From: Micrococcales bacterium
GTDB taxonomy: Bacteria; Actinomycetota; Actinomycetes; Actinomycetales; Cellulomonadaceae
NCBI GenBank assembly: GCA_014763765.1
Contig: JACXUT010000001.1
Span: forward strand, 30,879-94,878
Direction: 5' to 3'
Length of the DNA stretch: 64,000 nucleotides
The first letter of the stretch is position 1; each line of letters begins with the position of its first letter. The notes under the pieces are model-generated. The model had not been told where the DNA came from. It made no database searches and worked only from the letters and a program-made list of their open reading frames with translations. A program made the translations under genes and the position numbers. Positions 44,001 through 52,538 of the stretch are shown piece after piece.

Positions 44001-45971
44001 CAGTCGGGCGCCGGCGGCCTGCGCGCTGGGGGAGCGCCGCGCGGCCATCCGGGCGGCGTTCTCGCGGCGTTCGGCCCGGGCGGCCAGGCCGCCCGGGCTG
44101 GTCTCCCAGAGCATCTTGGCCACGGTGTGCGCCTGGACCCCGAGCGCCGCGGACAGCTCGGCCGCGGCGCGGGCGGAGGTCGCCAGGCCGACGACGGTGC
44201 CGGGGCCGTGCTCGGCCTCCCAGCAGGAGCGCACGGCGGCCATCGTGGTGGTCTTGCCGGTGCCGGCCGGGCCGACCACCGCGGTGATCGTGGCCGGGTC
44301 GGTGGTCGCTGCCAAGGCGGCGGCGGCCTGGTCCTCGGCGAGCGGGTGCGGAGTACGCACCTGGTCGAGCACCGCGCGGGCGGTCGCCTCCGGCACGTGC
44401 GGGGCGCTCTGCCCCGGGGCGGTGGCCAGGTGGCGCAGGTAGGCCTCGGCGTCCAGCACGCGGCGATGGGTGAACCGGCGCGCGAGCGGGTCGTCCATGC
44501 CCGCCGCGGCCGTGGTGCGGGCCACGCGCGGGTCGTCGCGCCCGGCCTCGGGCAGGGCGTACCGCTGCGGGGTGAGGGGAACGCACTCGGCCACGGCCAG
44601 GTCGGTGATCGCGTCGATGAGCGCCGCTCGCTCACCCCGGGCGCAGCGCACCATCCGGGTCAGCCGCTCGGCCTCGGCGCGCAGGTTCGCCCGCGACCAC
44701 GTCGCCCGCGACGACAACGCCCCGTCGACGACCTGGGCGACCGCGCGCTCGCGCAGCACGGTCGACTCCGGGTCGTCCTCGAGGTCGCCGGCCTCGAGCG
44801 CGCGGGCGGCGCTCGGGCTGGTGCGGCGCGCCTGCTCGAGCAGGCGCCGGGCGAACGTCTCGACGGCCGGGGCGTCGGCGCGGACGCGATCGGCGGCCAC
44901 GACCTGCCGGTCGTGCCCGGTCGCGCCGGCCACGATCGCGGCCGGGTCGTGACCGAGCGTGCGCAGCTGCTCGCGCCACCCGGCGACCAGCTCACCGAGC
45001 GGGCGCGGGGTCTTGTCCTTCGGCCGCCGGGTGGCCGCCCACGCCTTCTGGTGGATGCGGTCCATGTCTCGTCGCCCGGGGGCGCGCCCGTCGTGCTCGG
45101 CGGACCACGCCGCGACCAGGTCGCGCTCCACCTGCTGGATCTGCGCGGCCCGGGCGGAGAACTTCTCGACGACCTCGGCCGGGACCCCGTCGACGTCCAG
45201 CACCACGGACTTCGTGGCCCGGGAGGTGGTCCGCGCCCGTTCGGTGAACGTCAGGCCGAGGCGCTCGTGCAGCACGTCGAGCAGTACGTTCTCGTGCAGC
45301 TCGGACGCGGCCACCGCCGACCGGTACAGGCTCGCGCCGTCGACGGTCATCCACTTGCCGTCCGCGGCGCGCTGCACCCGGTTGGCGACCACGACGTGCG
45401 AGTGCAGGTGCGGGTCGCCCTCGCGGGTGTCCCAGTGGTCGAACCGGGCCGCGACCATCCCCACGACCGGGGACGACACCACCCCACCGCGCCCGGACCT
45501 GGTGCACAGCACCTCGTCTTGCACCCAGGACAGCGCCTGATCGATCGCCTCGTGGTGCGCGGCCAGGATCGCGACCTGCGTGGCCTCGTCCGCGGTGCCC
45601 CACAGCACCGAGACGGACTTCGGGATCCGGAAGGTCAGGTCGAACCCGGAGACGGTGTTGGCCGACACCTGCTCGCGCGCCGTGTGCAGCTGCACCGAGG
45701 TCTGCCCGAGCGGTGCGCCGGTGACCGGGTGCGCGAACCGGGAGAACAGCGCCTCGGCACCGTCGTGGGTGACCGGCTGCCCGGCGCTCAGCCCGATCGC
45801 CGCGGCACCCGCGCCCCACCACCGCCCCGGCGGGGTGCCGGCCGCGGTGTAGTAGGCGCTCATCCCGCCCTGAGCGGTCGACGGGCGATCACCGGTGGCG
45901 ACCGTGTTGAGCAGGTACCGCACGCCGGCGAGCTGGGTGATCTTGGTGATGTTCATGGCCACGGCGATCAC
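41037..45971 (-). CDS. MobF relaxase - RecD-like helicase - TOPRIM primase fusion (TraA-like)
   Basis: A 1644-aa conjugative relaxase. Residues 1-300 are a TrwC-type relaxase: tandem tyrosines SAYYTAAGTPPGRWWG (40-41) and the metal triad in GDPHLHSHVVVANRV (His 188, 190, 192). Residues about 550-1000 are a superfamily 1 helicase with Walker A VVGPAGTGKTTTM near 570 and VIVDEASM; GYATTAHRAQGVTVDEGHLA is a late helicase motif. Residues about 1280-1600 are a DnaG-like catalytic core with LLEGAMDVAAVREL near 1430 and IVATDPDTAGAKAA near 1485 (TOPRIM Glu and DxD). The third part is uncommon in TraA proteins. It nicks at oriT, unwinds the strand and may prime its copying. GTG start overlaps the upstream stop. 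Confidence 0.92.
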   Translation of the reverse strand: MIAVAMNITKITQLAGVRYLLNTVATGDRPSTAQGGMSAYYTAAGTPPGRWWGAGAAAIGLSAGQPVTHDGAEALFSRFAHPVTGAPLGQTSVQLHTAREQVSANTVSGFDLTFRIPKSVSVLWGTADEATQVAILAAHHEAIDQALSWVQDEVLCTRSGRGGVVSSPVVGMVAARFDHWDTREGDPHLHSHVVVANRVQRAADGKWMTVDGASLYRSAVAASELHENVLLDVLHERLGLTFTERARTTSRATKSVVLDVDGVPAEVVEKFSARAAQIQQVERDLVAAWSAEHDGRAPGRRDMDRIHQKAWAATRRPKDKTPRPLGELVAGWREQLRTLGHDPAAIVAGATGHDRQVVAADRVRADAPAVETFARRLLEQARRTSPSAARALEAGDLEDDPESTVLRERAVAQVVDGALSSRATWSRANLRAEAERLTRMVRCARGERAALIDAITDLAVAECVPLTPQRYALPEAGRDDPRVARTTAAAGMDDPLARRFTHRRVLDAEAYLRHLATAPGQSAPHVPEATARAVLDQVRTPHPLAEDQAAAALAATTDPATITAVVGPAGTGKTTTMAAVRSCWEAEHGPGTVVGLATSARAAAELSAALGVQAHTVAKMLWETSPGGLAARAERRENAARMAARRSPSAQAAGARLLTQVDADAATYQVRPGQLVIVDEASMTGTFDLAQLARQVESAGAKMLLVGDPAQLDAPAAGGMLGWLDRTGHATQLTSVWRFHEKWEAQASLALRTGDVQALVEYEEAGRLRGGSTEDMLESAYSAVLTARAEGRSAILIAATNDQVDELNTRFTLDRRAAGDVDTTVLVPLRGSADAGVGEVILARKVDRTLRDVAGVPIRNGDLLTVMAIGPDGSVLAERGDESRARITLPATYLTESVELGYATTAHRAQGVTVDEGHLAIAYGERMTRELTYVAMTRGRSLNIAWVGLPSDEELRAEHQVVTDRPTPFTVLARALAAETAERTAHETAVREHDQAHNLGRLVAEYEYLSRWHHGPTLHAHLVAVRGQNEADAIAASPAWDALVATAARARAVDPARTARLLALPIARPEPDQAGQGVLFGTQNATDTVLDPAAILQHRLHAGIVQNADIGPHTPGWVAGVVPELTGADPVLSDLASQCAALITARIAQQTAALDQEGASWLDRLSPRPTDPARAEAWQRMVTAVAVYRDTYQVAGPDPLGPRPRGADRRRDRDWQRVTGVVETWDHDTVDQPLSDPWPDTDPWADVDWPAEVLDIEPWTEDLAAAIDDLPPEPPEDPFPEPDPEPVTDERTVERIAAVNAAAWDLWQSHAADSWVTGHLTERGLHPEAGHAPAGWTTTLDALRARGISDDALLEAGLATRASTGRLIDRFRDRLALPIRDGQDRIIAFTARANPEITDPAVPKYLNTSATEAYDKSAVLYGLDAGARRRLAAGATPVLLEGAMDVAAVRELATEDLVPVASCGTSVTAGQLDELRRAAGGLGNLIVATDPDTAGAKAAEHVWQLLSPNEAATAGIATMPDGQDPADLVKAGALDTLRTTLTRPSPLTHAVIDAHADAAALDEVEGRIAFVRQMATRLRRLPPEAVIAATDHLQAVVGDGLMPSTILAEVVNAYTPVQARPDDYDLSDVELDAYDAPQVDGMDL

Positions 45972-46426
45972 TCACCCCGATCGGTGAGCGGCGCGCGGTC
46001 GATCAGCTGGCGATCGACGATCACCTGCAGTGAGCGCTCGTACCCGCGCCAGTCGCGCATCTGGAACACCCGCCGCACGATCAGGGCGAGCGCGCGAGCG
46101 TCCGCCCGGGTCGCGCTCAGCTCGGCCTCGAGCGTGACCACACGCGCGCGCAGACTCACCGCGGTGTCGACCGCGGCGGACATCTCCCGTTCGATCTGGA
46201 CGGCCGCGGCCGCGCGCTGCTGGTGCGCCGCGGCCAGCGCCAGGGCCGCCAGGGTGGCCGCAGCGGCGTGCGGGGCATCGGTGCTCGAGGCGGCCTTGCG
46301 GGCCCGGTAGCGGCGCTTGCGTTCGGTGTCCGAGCAGCGGTTCGAGGCGTACAGCCGGCGGCCCGCCGGCAGGGCTTGGCCGCACCCGCAGACGCAGACC
46401 CGGGAGGTGGTGGAGGGGGTCGTCAC
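45968..46426 (-). CDS. Relaxase-accessory zinc-finger/coiled-coil protein
   Basis: A 152-aa protein that overlaps the relaxase start by 4 nt. Its N-terminus has VCVCGCGQALPAGRRLYASN then RCS, a CxCGCG zinc motif, followed by a very basic stretch (RKRRYRARKAA) and a long coiled coil (VVTLEAELSATRADARALAL). Basic DNA binding plus coiled coil and tight coupling to the relaxase suggest an auxiliary nicking factor. I start it at a GTG at 46426 with GAGAGG nearby; longer open sequence upstream has poor coding character. Confidence 0.6.
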   Translation of the reverse strand: MTTPSTTSRVCVCGCGQALPAGRRLYASNRCSDTERKRRYRARKAASSTDAPHAAAATLAALALAAAHQQRAAAAVQIEREMSAAVDTAVSLRARVVTLEAELSATRADARALALIVRRVFQMRDWRGYERSLQVIVDRQLIDRAPLTDRGE

Positions 46427-46775
46427 GTCCTCTCGTGCGCGCCGCCGGCGCCGCGCGCCGAGGCTGATGGGCACCGCGGACCGTGTCCACGGTTCGTCCA
46501 CGGGTGCAAGACGCCCGTAACAGCCTGGGCTGATAACTGATGGGCGGCTGAGGCGAGGGGCTTCGGGGTGCGAGGTAGGCGGTGGTGGCCTGTGGCGTGG
46601 CAGGTGGCGGTGTGCTGGCAGAACGGGGGCGTGGAGGTCATCTGAGAGGTGCTGGGTGCCTGGGTGGCTGGTGGGGGAGAGGGGTGCTGCGGGGTGTTCG
46701 GTATCGGTCTGCTCTGGGTCTGGTCGGAGGTCTGCATGAGGTCGTGTCAGAAGGACACGACACGAGGGGATTCCG
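46427..46775. promoter_or_regulatory. Divergent promoter region; possible oriT area
   Basis: About 350 nt without a gene between the divergently transcribed relaxase-accessory gene and the gene at 46776. It contains an inverted repeat TCGTGTC-AGAAG-GACACGA at 46742-46760 and strand-biased G-rich stretches. oriT often lies next to the relaxase gene in such a gap, but no nic consensus can be named. Confidence 0.4.
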
Positions 46776-47711
46776 ATGGACGAGCAGCACGCGACTGCCG
46801 GCGGCCGGCGAGGCGAAGCGCTGTGCGAGCGGATCGCGGCCGGCTGGTCGACGCTGCGCACCGCGGTGGTCGACTGGCTGGACGAGCAGACCGCGTTCGG
46901 CGTGAGCCGGCGCGCGGTGATCGGCGGCCGCGCTCGCACGGTCGCGATCGCGACCGTGGGCGCGTGCGCGACCGTGACGCTCTGGGCGTGGATCGGCCCG
47001 GGCGTCGTAGCGACAGCCCGGGAGATCGTCGAGTGGACGATCGCGAGCGGCCCGGACCAGCAGGACGCGGTGATCGCCGTGGCGATCGGCGCTGTGCTGA
47101 TCGCGTGGTGGATCCGGTGGGCGGCGCGGCGCCGGATCGCCAGCAGCCTGATCGCTCGGACGGCGAGCGATCACGCGGTTGCGGCGCTGGTCGGCCCCGG
47201 GCGCGTCGACGAGCGGGTGGCGCGCCACGAGGCGGCGCCTGCCGTCGTGGCGAGCGCGCTCGGCGCGAAGGTCCTTCGGGTCCGCGCGATCCCGGACGGG
47301 ACCGCCGGGCGCTGCGAGTGGGCGTTCGACGTGCCCGGGCAGTCCGCGGTGGAGAACGCGTGGGTCACGCTGTGCGCGCTGGCCGCCGGTGAGGTGGAGG
47401 TCCCGGAGGGGCCGGCCGCGTGGCCGGGCGCGAGCAGCGACACGCACGAAGCGCTCGCCGCGGCGACCTTCATCATCCGGCGCGGTGAGAAGCCCGCCGA
47501 CCACGACGGGCCGCTCACTCTGGACGACCTGCTGGCCAGCGCCTCGCGACGCGCGGGCCGGGTCCTCGCCGAGCAGAAGGTCGCGGTCGACACGGTCACG
47601 GACGCACTCGTCGAGCGACGCCTGCTCGAGGCCGCAGACCTCGGCGAGCTGCTCGCCGCGGACCGAGGCGTGTCGTCGGAGCGCCCCTCGGGATCGAGGG
47701 CGGTGCGATGA
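46776..47711 (+). CDS. Two-helix membrane protein of unknown function
   Basis: A 311-aa protein with two membrane helices (TVAIATVGACATVTLWAWIG near 53-75 and AVIAVAIGAVLIAWWIRWAA near 97-120) and a soluble C-terminal domain of about 190 residues (KVLRVRAIPDGTAGRCEWAF). The end is helical (LTLDDLLASASRRAGRVLAE). Not recognised. Reads away from the relaxase and couples to the next gene by ATGA. Confidence 0.6.
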   Translation: MDEQHATAGGRRGEALCERIAAGWSTLRTAVVDWLDEQTAFGVSRRAVIGGRARTVAIATVGACATVTLWAWIGPGVVATAREIVEWTIASGPDQQDAVIAVAIGAVLIAWWIRWAARRRIASSLIARTASDHAVAALVGPGRVDERVARHEAAPAVVASALGAKVLRVRAIPDGTAGRCEWAFDVPGQSAVENAWVTLCALAAGEVEVPEGPAAWPGASSDTHEALAAATFIIRRGEKPADHDGPLTLDDLLASASRRAGRVLAEQKVAVDTVTDALVERRLLEAADLGELLAADRGVSSERPSGSRAVR

Positions 47712-48259
47712 CCCGGCGAGCGGTCTCCCGTCCGTGCTGCGCTGGTCGATCGGCCGTCACGGTCGCAGTGACACCCCGCCAGATGGCGGACTGGCTCGTT
47801 CGGACCGCGGTGCCCGACCTGAGCGCGATGGCCGGGTTCGCCGACCGAGGGGACTGGTTCCGCGCGTTGCCTACGTACAACGGGCACACCCGCACCGGCC
47901 AAGTCCGCGGGTGGTCGGGCGCGCTCACGCGCGCAGACGACCTCCGCGACGAGCTGCACCAGGTGTGGTGGCGGGGAGTCAAGGCCGTGCAAGACGCCGG
48001 CGGCCGCGTCGACCGCGCTGTTGCGCTCGAGCACTCGGACGTCATCGTGGCGGCCAAACGGGAGCTCGCGCCCTCCCACCTGGGCCCGGCGGCGCACCAG
48101 GTGATCGCGGGTGCGATCGACCTGGTGCTGATCGCCGGACAGCTCTCGAGCGACGACGGCGAGGCGGCCGACCTGGTGCGCCGAACCTGGCACACGAGCC
48201 TGCACGCTCTCGCCGACCGCGCTCTGGTCCGCGAGCTCGCAGCCCCGGAGCAGCCGTGA
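47708..48259 (+). CDS. Hypothetical helical protein
   Basis: A 183-aa soluble protein with no recognised family. It is mainly helical (SHLGPAAHQVIAGAIDLVLI) with several Trp residues (DWFRALPTYNGHTRTG, GWSGALT). ATGA to the upstream gene and GTGA to the downstream nuclease-like gene suggest a common function, perhaps processing of element DNA. Confidence 0.55.
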   Translation: MTRRAVSRPCCAGRSAVTVAVTPRQMADWLVRTAVPDLSAMAGFADRGDWFRALPTYNGHTRTGQVRGWSGALTRADDLRDELHQVWWRGVKAVQDAGGRVDRAVALEHSDVIVAAKRELAPSHLGPAAHQVIAGAIDLVLIAGQLSSDDGEAADLVRRTWHTSLHALADRALVRELAAPEQP

Positions 48260-49026
48260 GCACGGCGGCCGAGGTCCTCACCGCCGTGCGCCGGCTGTTC
48301 GGCGCCGAGCGCGACGGGTTCGGCCCGGAGTGGGCGGCGCTCGAGGAGTTCACCGGCAGCCCCGGCGGGTGGGGGATGGGCCGGCGCGCAGACCTGTTCC
48401 TCGTGCGGGCGTGGGGAGGCCGACCCCGCGGGCACGAGCGCGTGCTGGTCGAGGTGAAGGTGTCCCGTGCGGATCTCGCGCACGAGCTGGCCAACCCGGA
48501 CAAGCTCGCGGCCCTGGCCCGCTACGCGCACCGCGTGTACTTCGCGACCCCTGCCGGCCTGGTCCGCGAGGAGGACCTCGGCGCCGGCGTGGGTCTGATC
48601 GAGGTCAAGGGCGGGAGAGCGCGGGTGCGCCTGCAGGCGGAGCGGCGTGCTGACGTCGAGCCCGCACCGGAGTCCTTCATGGTCGAGGCGTTCCGCCGAG
48701 CCGGACGGGCCGAGGCCCGTATCCGCCAGGCCGACGACGGCGACGCGCCCGCCCGCGTCGCCCAGCTCGAGCGCGAGCTCGCCGTCGCCCGGCGTGCGAT
48801 CGACACCGCACGCGCGGCGGCGGACCGCGACCGGGACCGGCTGAACAAGTGGATCCAGACCATCGCCTACGCCGGCGGGGTCGCGTGCGTGTGCGGCAAG
48901 CCGATGCGCACGCCGCTGGACCTCGGCCGGCGCCGGCTACGGCACGCCGACGGTACGGGGTGCCCCGAGGCGATCTACGGCGAGGACGCTGAGCCGGACG
49001 TGATGGCGCTCGCCCGCCAGTTCTAG
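48256..49026 (+). CDS. PD-(D/E)xK nuclease-like protein with zinc finger
   Basis: A 256-aa protein. Residues 1-120 show a restriction-endonuclease-like core: RRADLFLVRAWG with an Asp and VLVEVKVSRADLAHEL with the ExK pair, then helices and VYFATPAGLV. A coiled coil follows (about 150-200) and the end has ACVCGKPM and a later GCPE, likely a zinc site. MmcB/Mrr-like enzymes with this core cut or repair DNA. Coupled to the previous gene. Confidence 0.68.
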   Translation: MSTAAEVLTAVRRLFGAERDGFGPEWAALEEFTGSPGGWGMGRRADLFLVRAWGGRPRGHERVLVEVKVSRADLAHELANPDKLAALARYAHRVYFATPAGLVREEDLGAGVGLIEVKGGRARVRLQAERRADVEPAPESFMVEAFRRAGRAEARIRQADDGDAPARVAQLERELAVARRAIDTARAAADRDRDRLNKWIQTIAYAGGVACVCGKPMRTPLDLGRRRLRHADGTGCPEAIYGEDAEPDVMALARQF

Positions 49027-49105
49027 GCCCTCGGCACCGCCGGAGACGCCTGAACAGCGACCACATACCCTCGGAGGGCGGTCGTCATTACCCGGTTCGA
49101 TGGGG

Positions 49106-49135
49106 TTGCGTTTAATCGGTTCGCGGGCCTATCGT
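49106..49135 (+). promoter_or_regulatory. Putative sigma-70-type promoter
   Basis: TTGCGT (49106-49111), 18-nt spacer, TATCGT (49130-49135), about 66 nt before the ATG at 49202. The surrounding stretch is AT-richer than its neighbours. It would drive the two-gene unit 49202-50280. Confidence 0.45.
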
Positions 49136-49201
49136 GTTACGTGCACCGCAGGGGATACCGCCAGAACCGGCCGCTCTGCGTGAACTAACACTGGAGGACA
49201 G

Positions 49202-49729
49202 ATGCTGCACATCACGCTGGGGGACCGTCGACCGGTCGACCCGAAGCAGGACGAGCTCGGCCGCACGCACGTCGGGTACGAGCCGGGCATGTCCGACGGC
49301 GAGATGTACGAGGCGAACCGCGGCTGCTGGGTACTCGGTGAGCGCGCCGACGAGGAGCACTACGCGCTGCTGAGCCACAAGGGCGTTGTGAAGATGGCCA
49401 TGACGATCGACCGGATCGAGGCCACCACGAGCAAGCGTCGCGCACTGGTCGGGAGGGTCCTGACCGCAGGTGACCGGGTGCACGACATCTACGTGGGCGG
49501 GCCTGCGCCGATCCAGAAGGCACGCAACCCGATCACGTACGTCGAGGACCCCCGGTTCGACGCCCGACTGTGCGCGTGCGGGTGCGGCACGCAGATCTCG
49601 CGTGGGGACTGGGTGCCCGGCCACGACCAGAAGGCGCTGCACGAGCGGATCGCCCGGGTCGGCTCGGTCAAGCAGTTCGTCCAGTGGTTCGACGAGCACT
49701 TCCAGCCGACCGCGCCGGGGCAGTCATGA
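49202..49729 (+). CDS. Hypothetical protein with CxCGCG motif
   Basis: A 175-aa protein starting after GGAGGA. The N-terminal part is beta-rich (GCWVLGERADEEHYALLSHK, RRALVGRVLTAGDRVHDIYV) and could be a PUA/EVE-like or similar small domain. The C-terminal part has LCACGCGTQISRGDWVPGHD, a zinc motif like the one in the relaxase-accessory protein at 45968-46426. Function not known. ATGA to the nuclease gene. Confidence 0.55.
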   Translation: MLHITLGDRRPVDPKQDELGRTHVGYEPGMSDGEMYEANRGCWVLGERADEEHYALLSHKGVVKMAMTIDRIEATTSKRRALVGRVLTAGDRVHDIYVGGPAPIQKARNPITYVEDPRFDARLCACGCGTQISRGDWVPGHDQKALHERIARVGSVKQFVQWFDEHFQPTAPGQS

Positions 49730-50280
49730 CCCGCGGCCGGCGCCGGCGCCGACCGCGCGCTGCGGCAGCCGGCGCCCTGGTGTGCGCGGCCGCAGCGGCG
49801 ATCGCCTGGTGGCAGCTGGCTGGAGTCCAGGACCCCGAGCCGTCCGGCGCGATCATGAGGTCCGACGGCGTGGAAGTCGTGCGCGTGGTCGACGGGGACA
49901 CGCTCATCATCGACCAGGACGGCACCGAGGTCCGGGTGCGACTGCTGGGCATCGACACCCCCGAGAGCGTGAAGCCGGACAGCCCGGTGGAGTGCTACGG
50001 CCCGGAGGCCGCCGCACGAACCAACGAACTCGCCGCCGGGAAGGTCGTACGACTCGAGGGCGACCCGACGCAAGACACGGTCGACCAGTACGGACGGACA
50101 CTGGCTTACGTCTGGCTCGACGACGCAACGATGCTGAACGAGCTCCTGGTCGCTGAGGGCTACGCCCGCGAGTACACCTACGACCAGCCCGGCAGCCACC
50201 AGGCGGAGCTCCTGGAGGCGCAGCAGCGCGCGCAGACCGCCGGCGCCGGCCTCTGGTCAGCGTGCACCGATCGCCCCTGA
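49726..50280 (+). CDS. Secreted staphylococcal-nuclease-like protein
   Basis: A 184-aa thermonuclease (SNase) homologue with an Arg-rich start and signal anchor (AAAGALVCAAAAAIAWWQLA). The SNase fold follows: VVRVVDGDTLIID with catalytic Asp, VRVRLLGIDTPE with the active-site Arg and Asp/Glu, and QYGRTLAYVWL with the second Arg. It should degrade DNA or RNA outside the cell. Last gene of the identified element. Confidence 0.85.
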   Translation: MTRGRRRRRPRAAAAGALVCAAAAAIAWWQLAGVQDPEPSGAIMRSDGVEVVRVVDGDTLIIDQDGTEVRVRLLGIDTPESVKPDSPVECYGPEAAARTNELAAGKVVRLEGDPTQDTVDQYGRTLAYVWLDDATMLNELLVAEGYAREYTYDQPGSHQAELLEAQQRAQTAGAGLWSACTDRP

Positions 50281-50410
50281 ACCAACAACTGGGCAGCCAT
50301 ACCGAGGGCGCTCCTGGTAGCGTGGGGAAGTAGTACAAACCCCCTCTGATCAGGCATACTGGCACCTCTGCGTATCAGGATCGGTCGTACTCACCTTGCC
50401 TGGCCCAGCA

Positions 50411-50860
50411 CTACACGGGGATCGGTCGGTCGACCACGCTCTTCATGACCAGCGTCGAGTTCAGTCGTTGGACGCCCGGCAGCGTGGAGATCTGCTCGTC
50501 GTAGAGCTCCTGGAAGGCGGCGAGGTCGGCTGCGACGACCTGCAGGAGATAGTCGGGGTCACCGAAGAGCCGCTGGGCGCGCACGACCCCGGGGACGGCT
50601 GCGACGGCGTCCTCGAACGCGGACACCGTGGCGCGGTCGGCGGCCTGCACGGTGACGAGTACCAGCGCGTCGAATGTCAGGCCGATCGCGGCCGGGTCGA
50701 CGACGGCGCGATACCCGCTGACCACGCCGGCGCGCTCGAGGGCGCGTAGCCGGCGGTGGCACGGGGAGACGGTGAGCCCGACGCGTTCGGCGAGTTCCGT
50801 GACGGTCAGGCGACCATCCTGCTGGAGCGCGGCAAGGATCTCGCGGTCAAGGGCGTCCAT
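50411..50860 (-). CDS. Lrp/AsnC family transcriptional regulator
   Basis: A 149-aa regulator: N-terminal winged helix (LDREILAALQQDGRLTVTEL, HRRLRALERAGVVSGY) and a C-terminal RAM ligand-binding domain (VPGVVRAQRLFGDPDYLLQV, STLPGVQRLNSTLVMKSVV). Lrp proteins sense amino acids. It is divergent from a LysE-type exporter and probably controls it. Start ATG at 50860; a further ATG at 50869 would add three residues. Confidence 0.9.
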   Translation of the reverse strand: MDALDREILAALQQDGRLTVTELAERVGLTVSPCHRRLRALERAGVVSGYRAVVDPAAIGLTFDALVLVTVQAADRATVSAFEDAVAAVPGVVRAQRLFGDPDYLLQVVAADLAAFQELYDEQISTLPGVQRLNSTLVMKSVVDRPIPV

Positions 50861-50971
50861 GCGGCACATCTTCCCTCCGAAGGCGGCGTTGCGGCCAGGA
50901 TCGGGCAGCACTTCCTCGCACGATCCCCCTAGCGTTGCGCCTCGTACTTCACGGGGATCGGGAGGCGCGGG

Positions 50972-51595
50972 GTGGATGCGGCGCTCGTCGGCGGGTTCTG
51001 GGTGGTCGCGGCGGCGTTCGTTCTGACACCAGGCGCGGACTGGGCCTACATGATCACCGCCGGCCTGCACCGTCGTGTGCTGCCCGCTGACGCTGGCCTG
51101 CTGCTCGGGCACTTGGCGTACGTCGTGGCCGTGGCCGCCGGTATCGGCGCGGTCGTCGCCCGCTACTCGGCTCTGCTGACCGGCATCACCGTCGTGGGTG
51201 CCGCCTACCTGATGTGGCTCGGGCTCGGCACCGTGCGGAACCCCGCCACTGCGCACGCGGGCACCGACGCACTCGACGGCACCGCGGGCGCATGGCTGGC
51301 ACGCGGGTTCGGGGTCAGCGGGCTGAACCCGAAGGTCCCGGTCCTGCTGCTCGCGCTGCTACCGCAGTTCACCGACGCCGGCGGCCCCTGGCCAGTGGGC
51401 GTTCAGCTCGCGACGCTCGGGCTGCTGCATGTCGCGACCTGCGGCATCGTCTACGCCGCGGTCGGCGCGGGCGCGCACCGGGTGCTCACCGCCCGCCCCA
51501 CCGCGGCCCGCGTGGTCTCGCGGGTCTCGGGGACCCTGATGATCGTCGTGGGCGCGGTGCTGCTGGCCGAGCAACTGCTGCACGCCCGCCCCTGA
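50972..51595 (+). CDS. LysE/RhtB family amino-acid exporter
   Basis: A 207-aa membrane protein with six helices. The family signature is visible: VVAAAFVLTPGADWAYMITA near the N-terminus and GFGVSGLNPKVPVLLLALLP in the middle. It should export an amino acid or analogue by proton exchange. GGGAGG precedes the GTG start. The Lrp gene upstream on the other strand is the likely regulator. Confidence 0.87.
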   Translation: MDAALVGGFWVVAAAFVLTPGADWAYMITAGLHRRVLPADAGLLLGHLAYVVAVAAGIGAVVARYSALLTGITVVGAAYLMWLGLGTVRNPATAHAGTDALDGTAGAWLARGFGVSGLNPKVPVLLLALLPQFTDAGGPWPVGVQLATLGLLHVATCGIVYAAVGAGAHRVLTARPTAARVVSRVSGTLMIVVGAVLLAEQLLHARP

Positions 51596-51629
51596 AGCCC
51601 ATCGCACGTCCGGAAGGAGGAGCACCACG

Positions 51630-52481
51630 ATGACCGAGCAGCCTGCTCCCTACGGCTCCGCACCCGAGAATCGACCGGGGGAGCCCCGCGGTCGGGTCCG
51701 GGTGCACCACCTGAAGGAGATGAAGACCCGTGGCGAGAAGTGGGCGATGCTCACCGCTTACGACCAGTACACCGCCACGGTCTTCGACGAGGCGGGTATC
51801 CCCGTCCTGCTGATCGGGGACTCCGCATCGAACAACGTGTTCGGCAACGCCACCTCGATCCCGGTCACGGTCGACGAGCTGCTTCCGTTGGTTCGTGCGG
51901 TGTCCCGGTCGGCGCAGCACGCCCTGGTGCTCGCCGACCTGCCGTTCGGGTCCTACCAGGCCTCGCCGGAGCAGTGCTTCCGCACCGCCGTGCGATTCCT
52001 CAAGGAGGGCGGCGCGCACGCCGTCAAGATCGAAGGCGGTCCTGAGATCGCCCCGCACGTCGAGCTGCTGTCCCGCTCCGGGGTCCCGGTCATGGCGCAC
52101 ATCGGGTTCACCCCGCAGCGCGAGCACGCTGTCGGCGGCTACCGGGTCCAGGGCCGCGGCGACGCGGCCGCCGACCTGCTCAGCGCCGCTCGCACCCTGC
52201 AGGATGCCGGTGCGTTCGGCCTGCTGCTGGAGATGATCCCCGGCGATGTCGCAACCCAGATCACCAAGGTCGTCGACATCCCCACCGTCGGGATCGGCGC
52301 CGGTAGCGGGTGTGATGCCCAGGTTCTGGTCTGGCAGGACATGACCGGCCTGCGCACCGGCCGCTTGCCGCGGTTCGTCAAGCAGTACGCCGACCTGCAC
52401 GCCATCCTGGCCGGCGCCGCGAGAGACTTCGCCGCCGAGGTGGCCGATGGCACCTTCCCTGGTGCTGAGCACACCTTCTAG
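51630..52481 (+). CDS. panB: 3-methyl-2-oxobutanoate hydroxymethyltransferase
   Basis: A 283-aa enzyme of pantothenate synthesis (ketopantoate from alpha-ketoisovalerate and methylenetetrahydrofolate). Motifs: MLTAYDQYTATVFDEAGIPV, LLIGDSASNNVFG with the metal-binding Asp, LVLADLPFGSYQ, AVKIEGG, MAHIGFTPQ and IPTVGIGAGSGCDAQVLVW. Full length. RBS GGAGGAG. It is usually chromosomal and stands alone here, 35 nt after the exporter gene. It may be an accessory copy or mark true chromosome. Confidence 0.93.
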   Translation: MTEQPAPYGSAPENRPGEPRGRVRVHHLKEMKTRGEKWAMLTAYDQYTATVFDEAGIPVLLIGDSASNNVFGNATSIPVTVDELLPLVRAVSRSAQHALVLADLPFGSYQASPEQCFRTAVRFLKEGGAHAVKIEGGPEIAPHVELLSRSGVPVMAHIGFTPQREHAVGGYRVQGRGDAAADLLSAARTLQDAGAFGLLLEMIPGDVATQITKVVDIPTVGIGAGSGCDAQVLVWQDMTGLRTGRLPRFVKQYADLHAILAGAARDFAAEVADGTFPGAEHTF

Positions 52482-52538
52482 GGCCCAAGTCGAGGCCCCG
52501 GACGGCCGCGAGCTCCGGTCTGCTATGCCGTCTGGCGG

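Noticed and set aside
41469-46310. Two very long plus-strand frames opposite the relaxase
   Set aside because: Products are Gly/Arg/Val-rich without domains and are antisense to a protein with relaxase, helicase and TOPRIM motifs.
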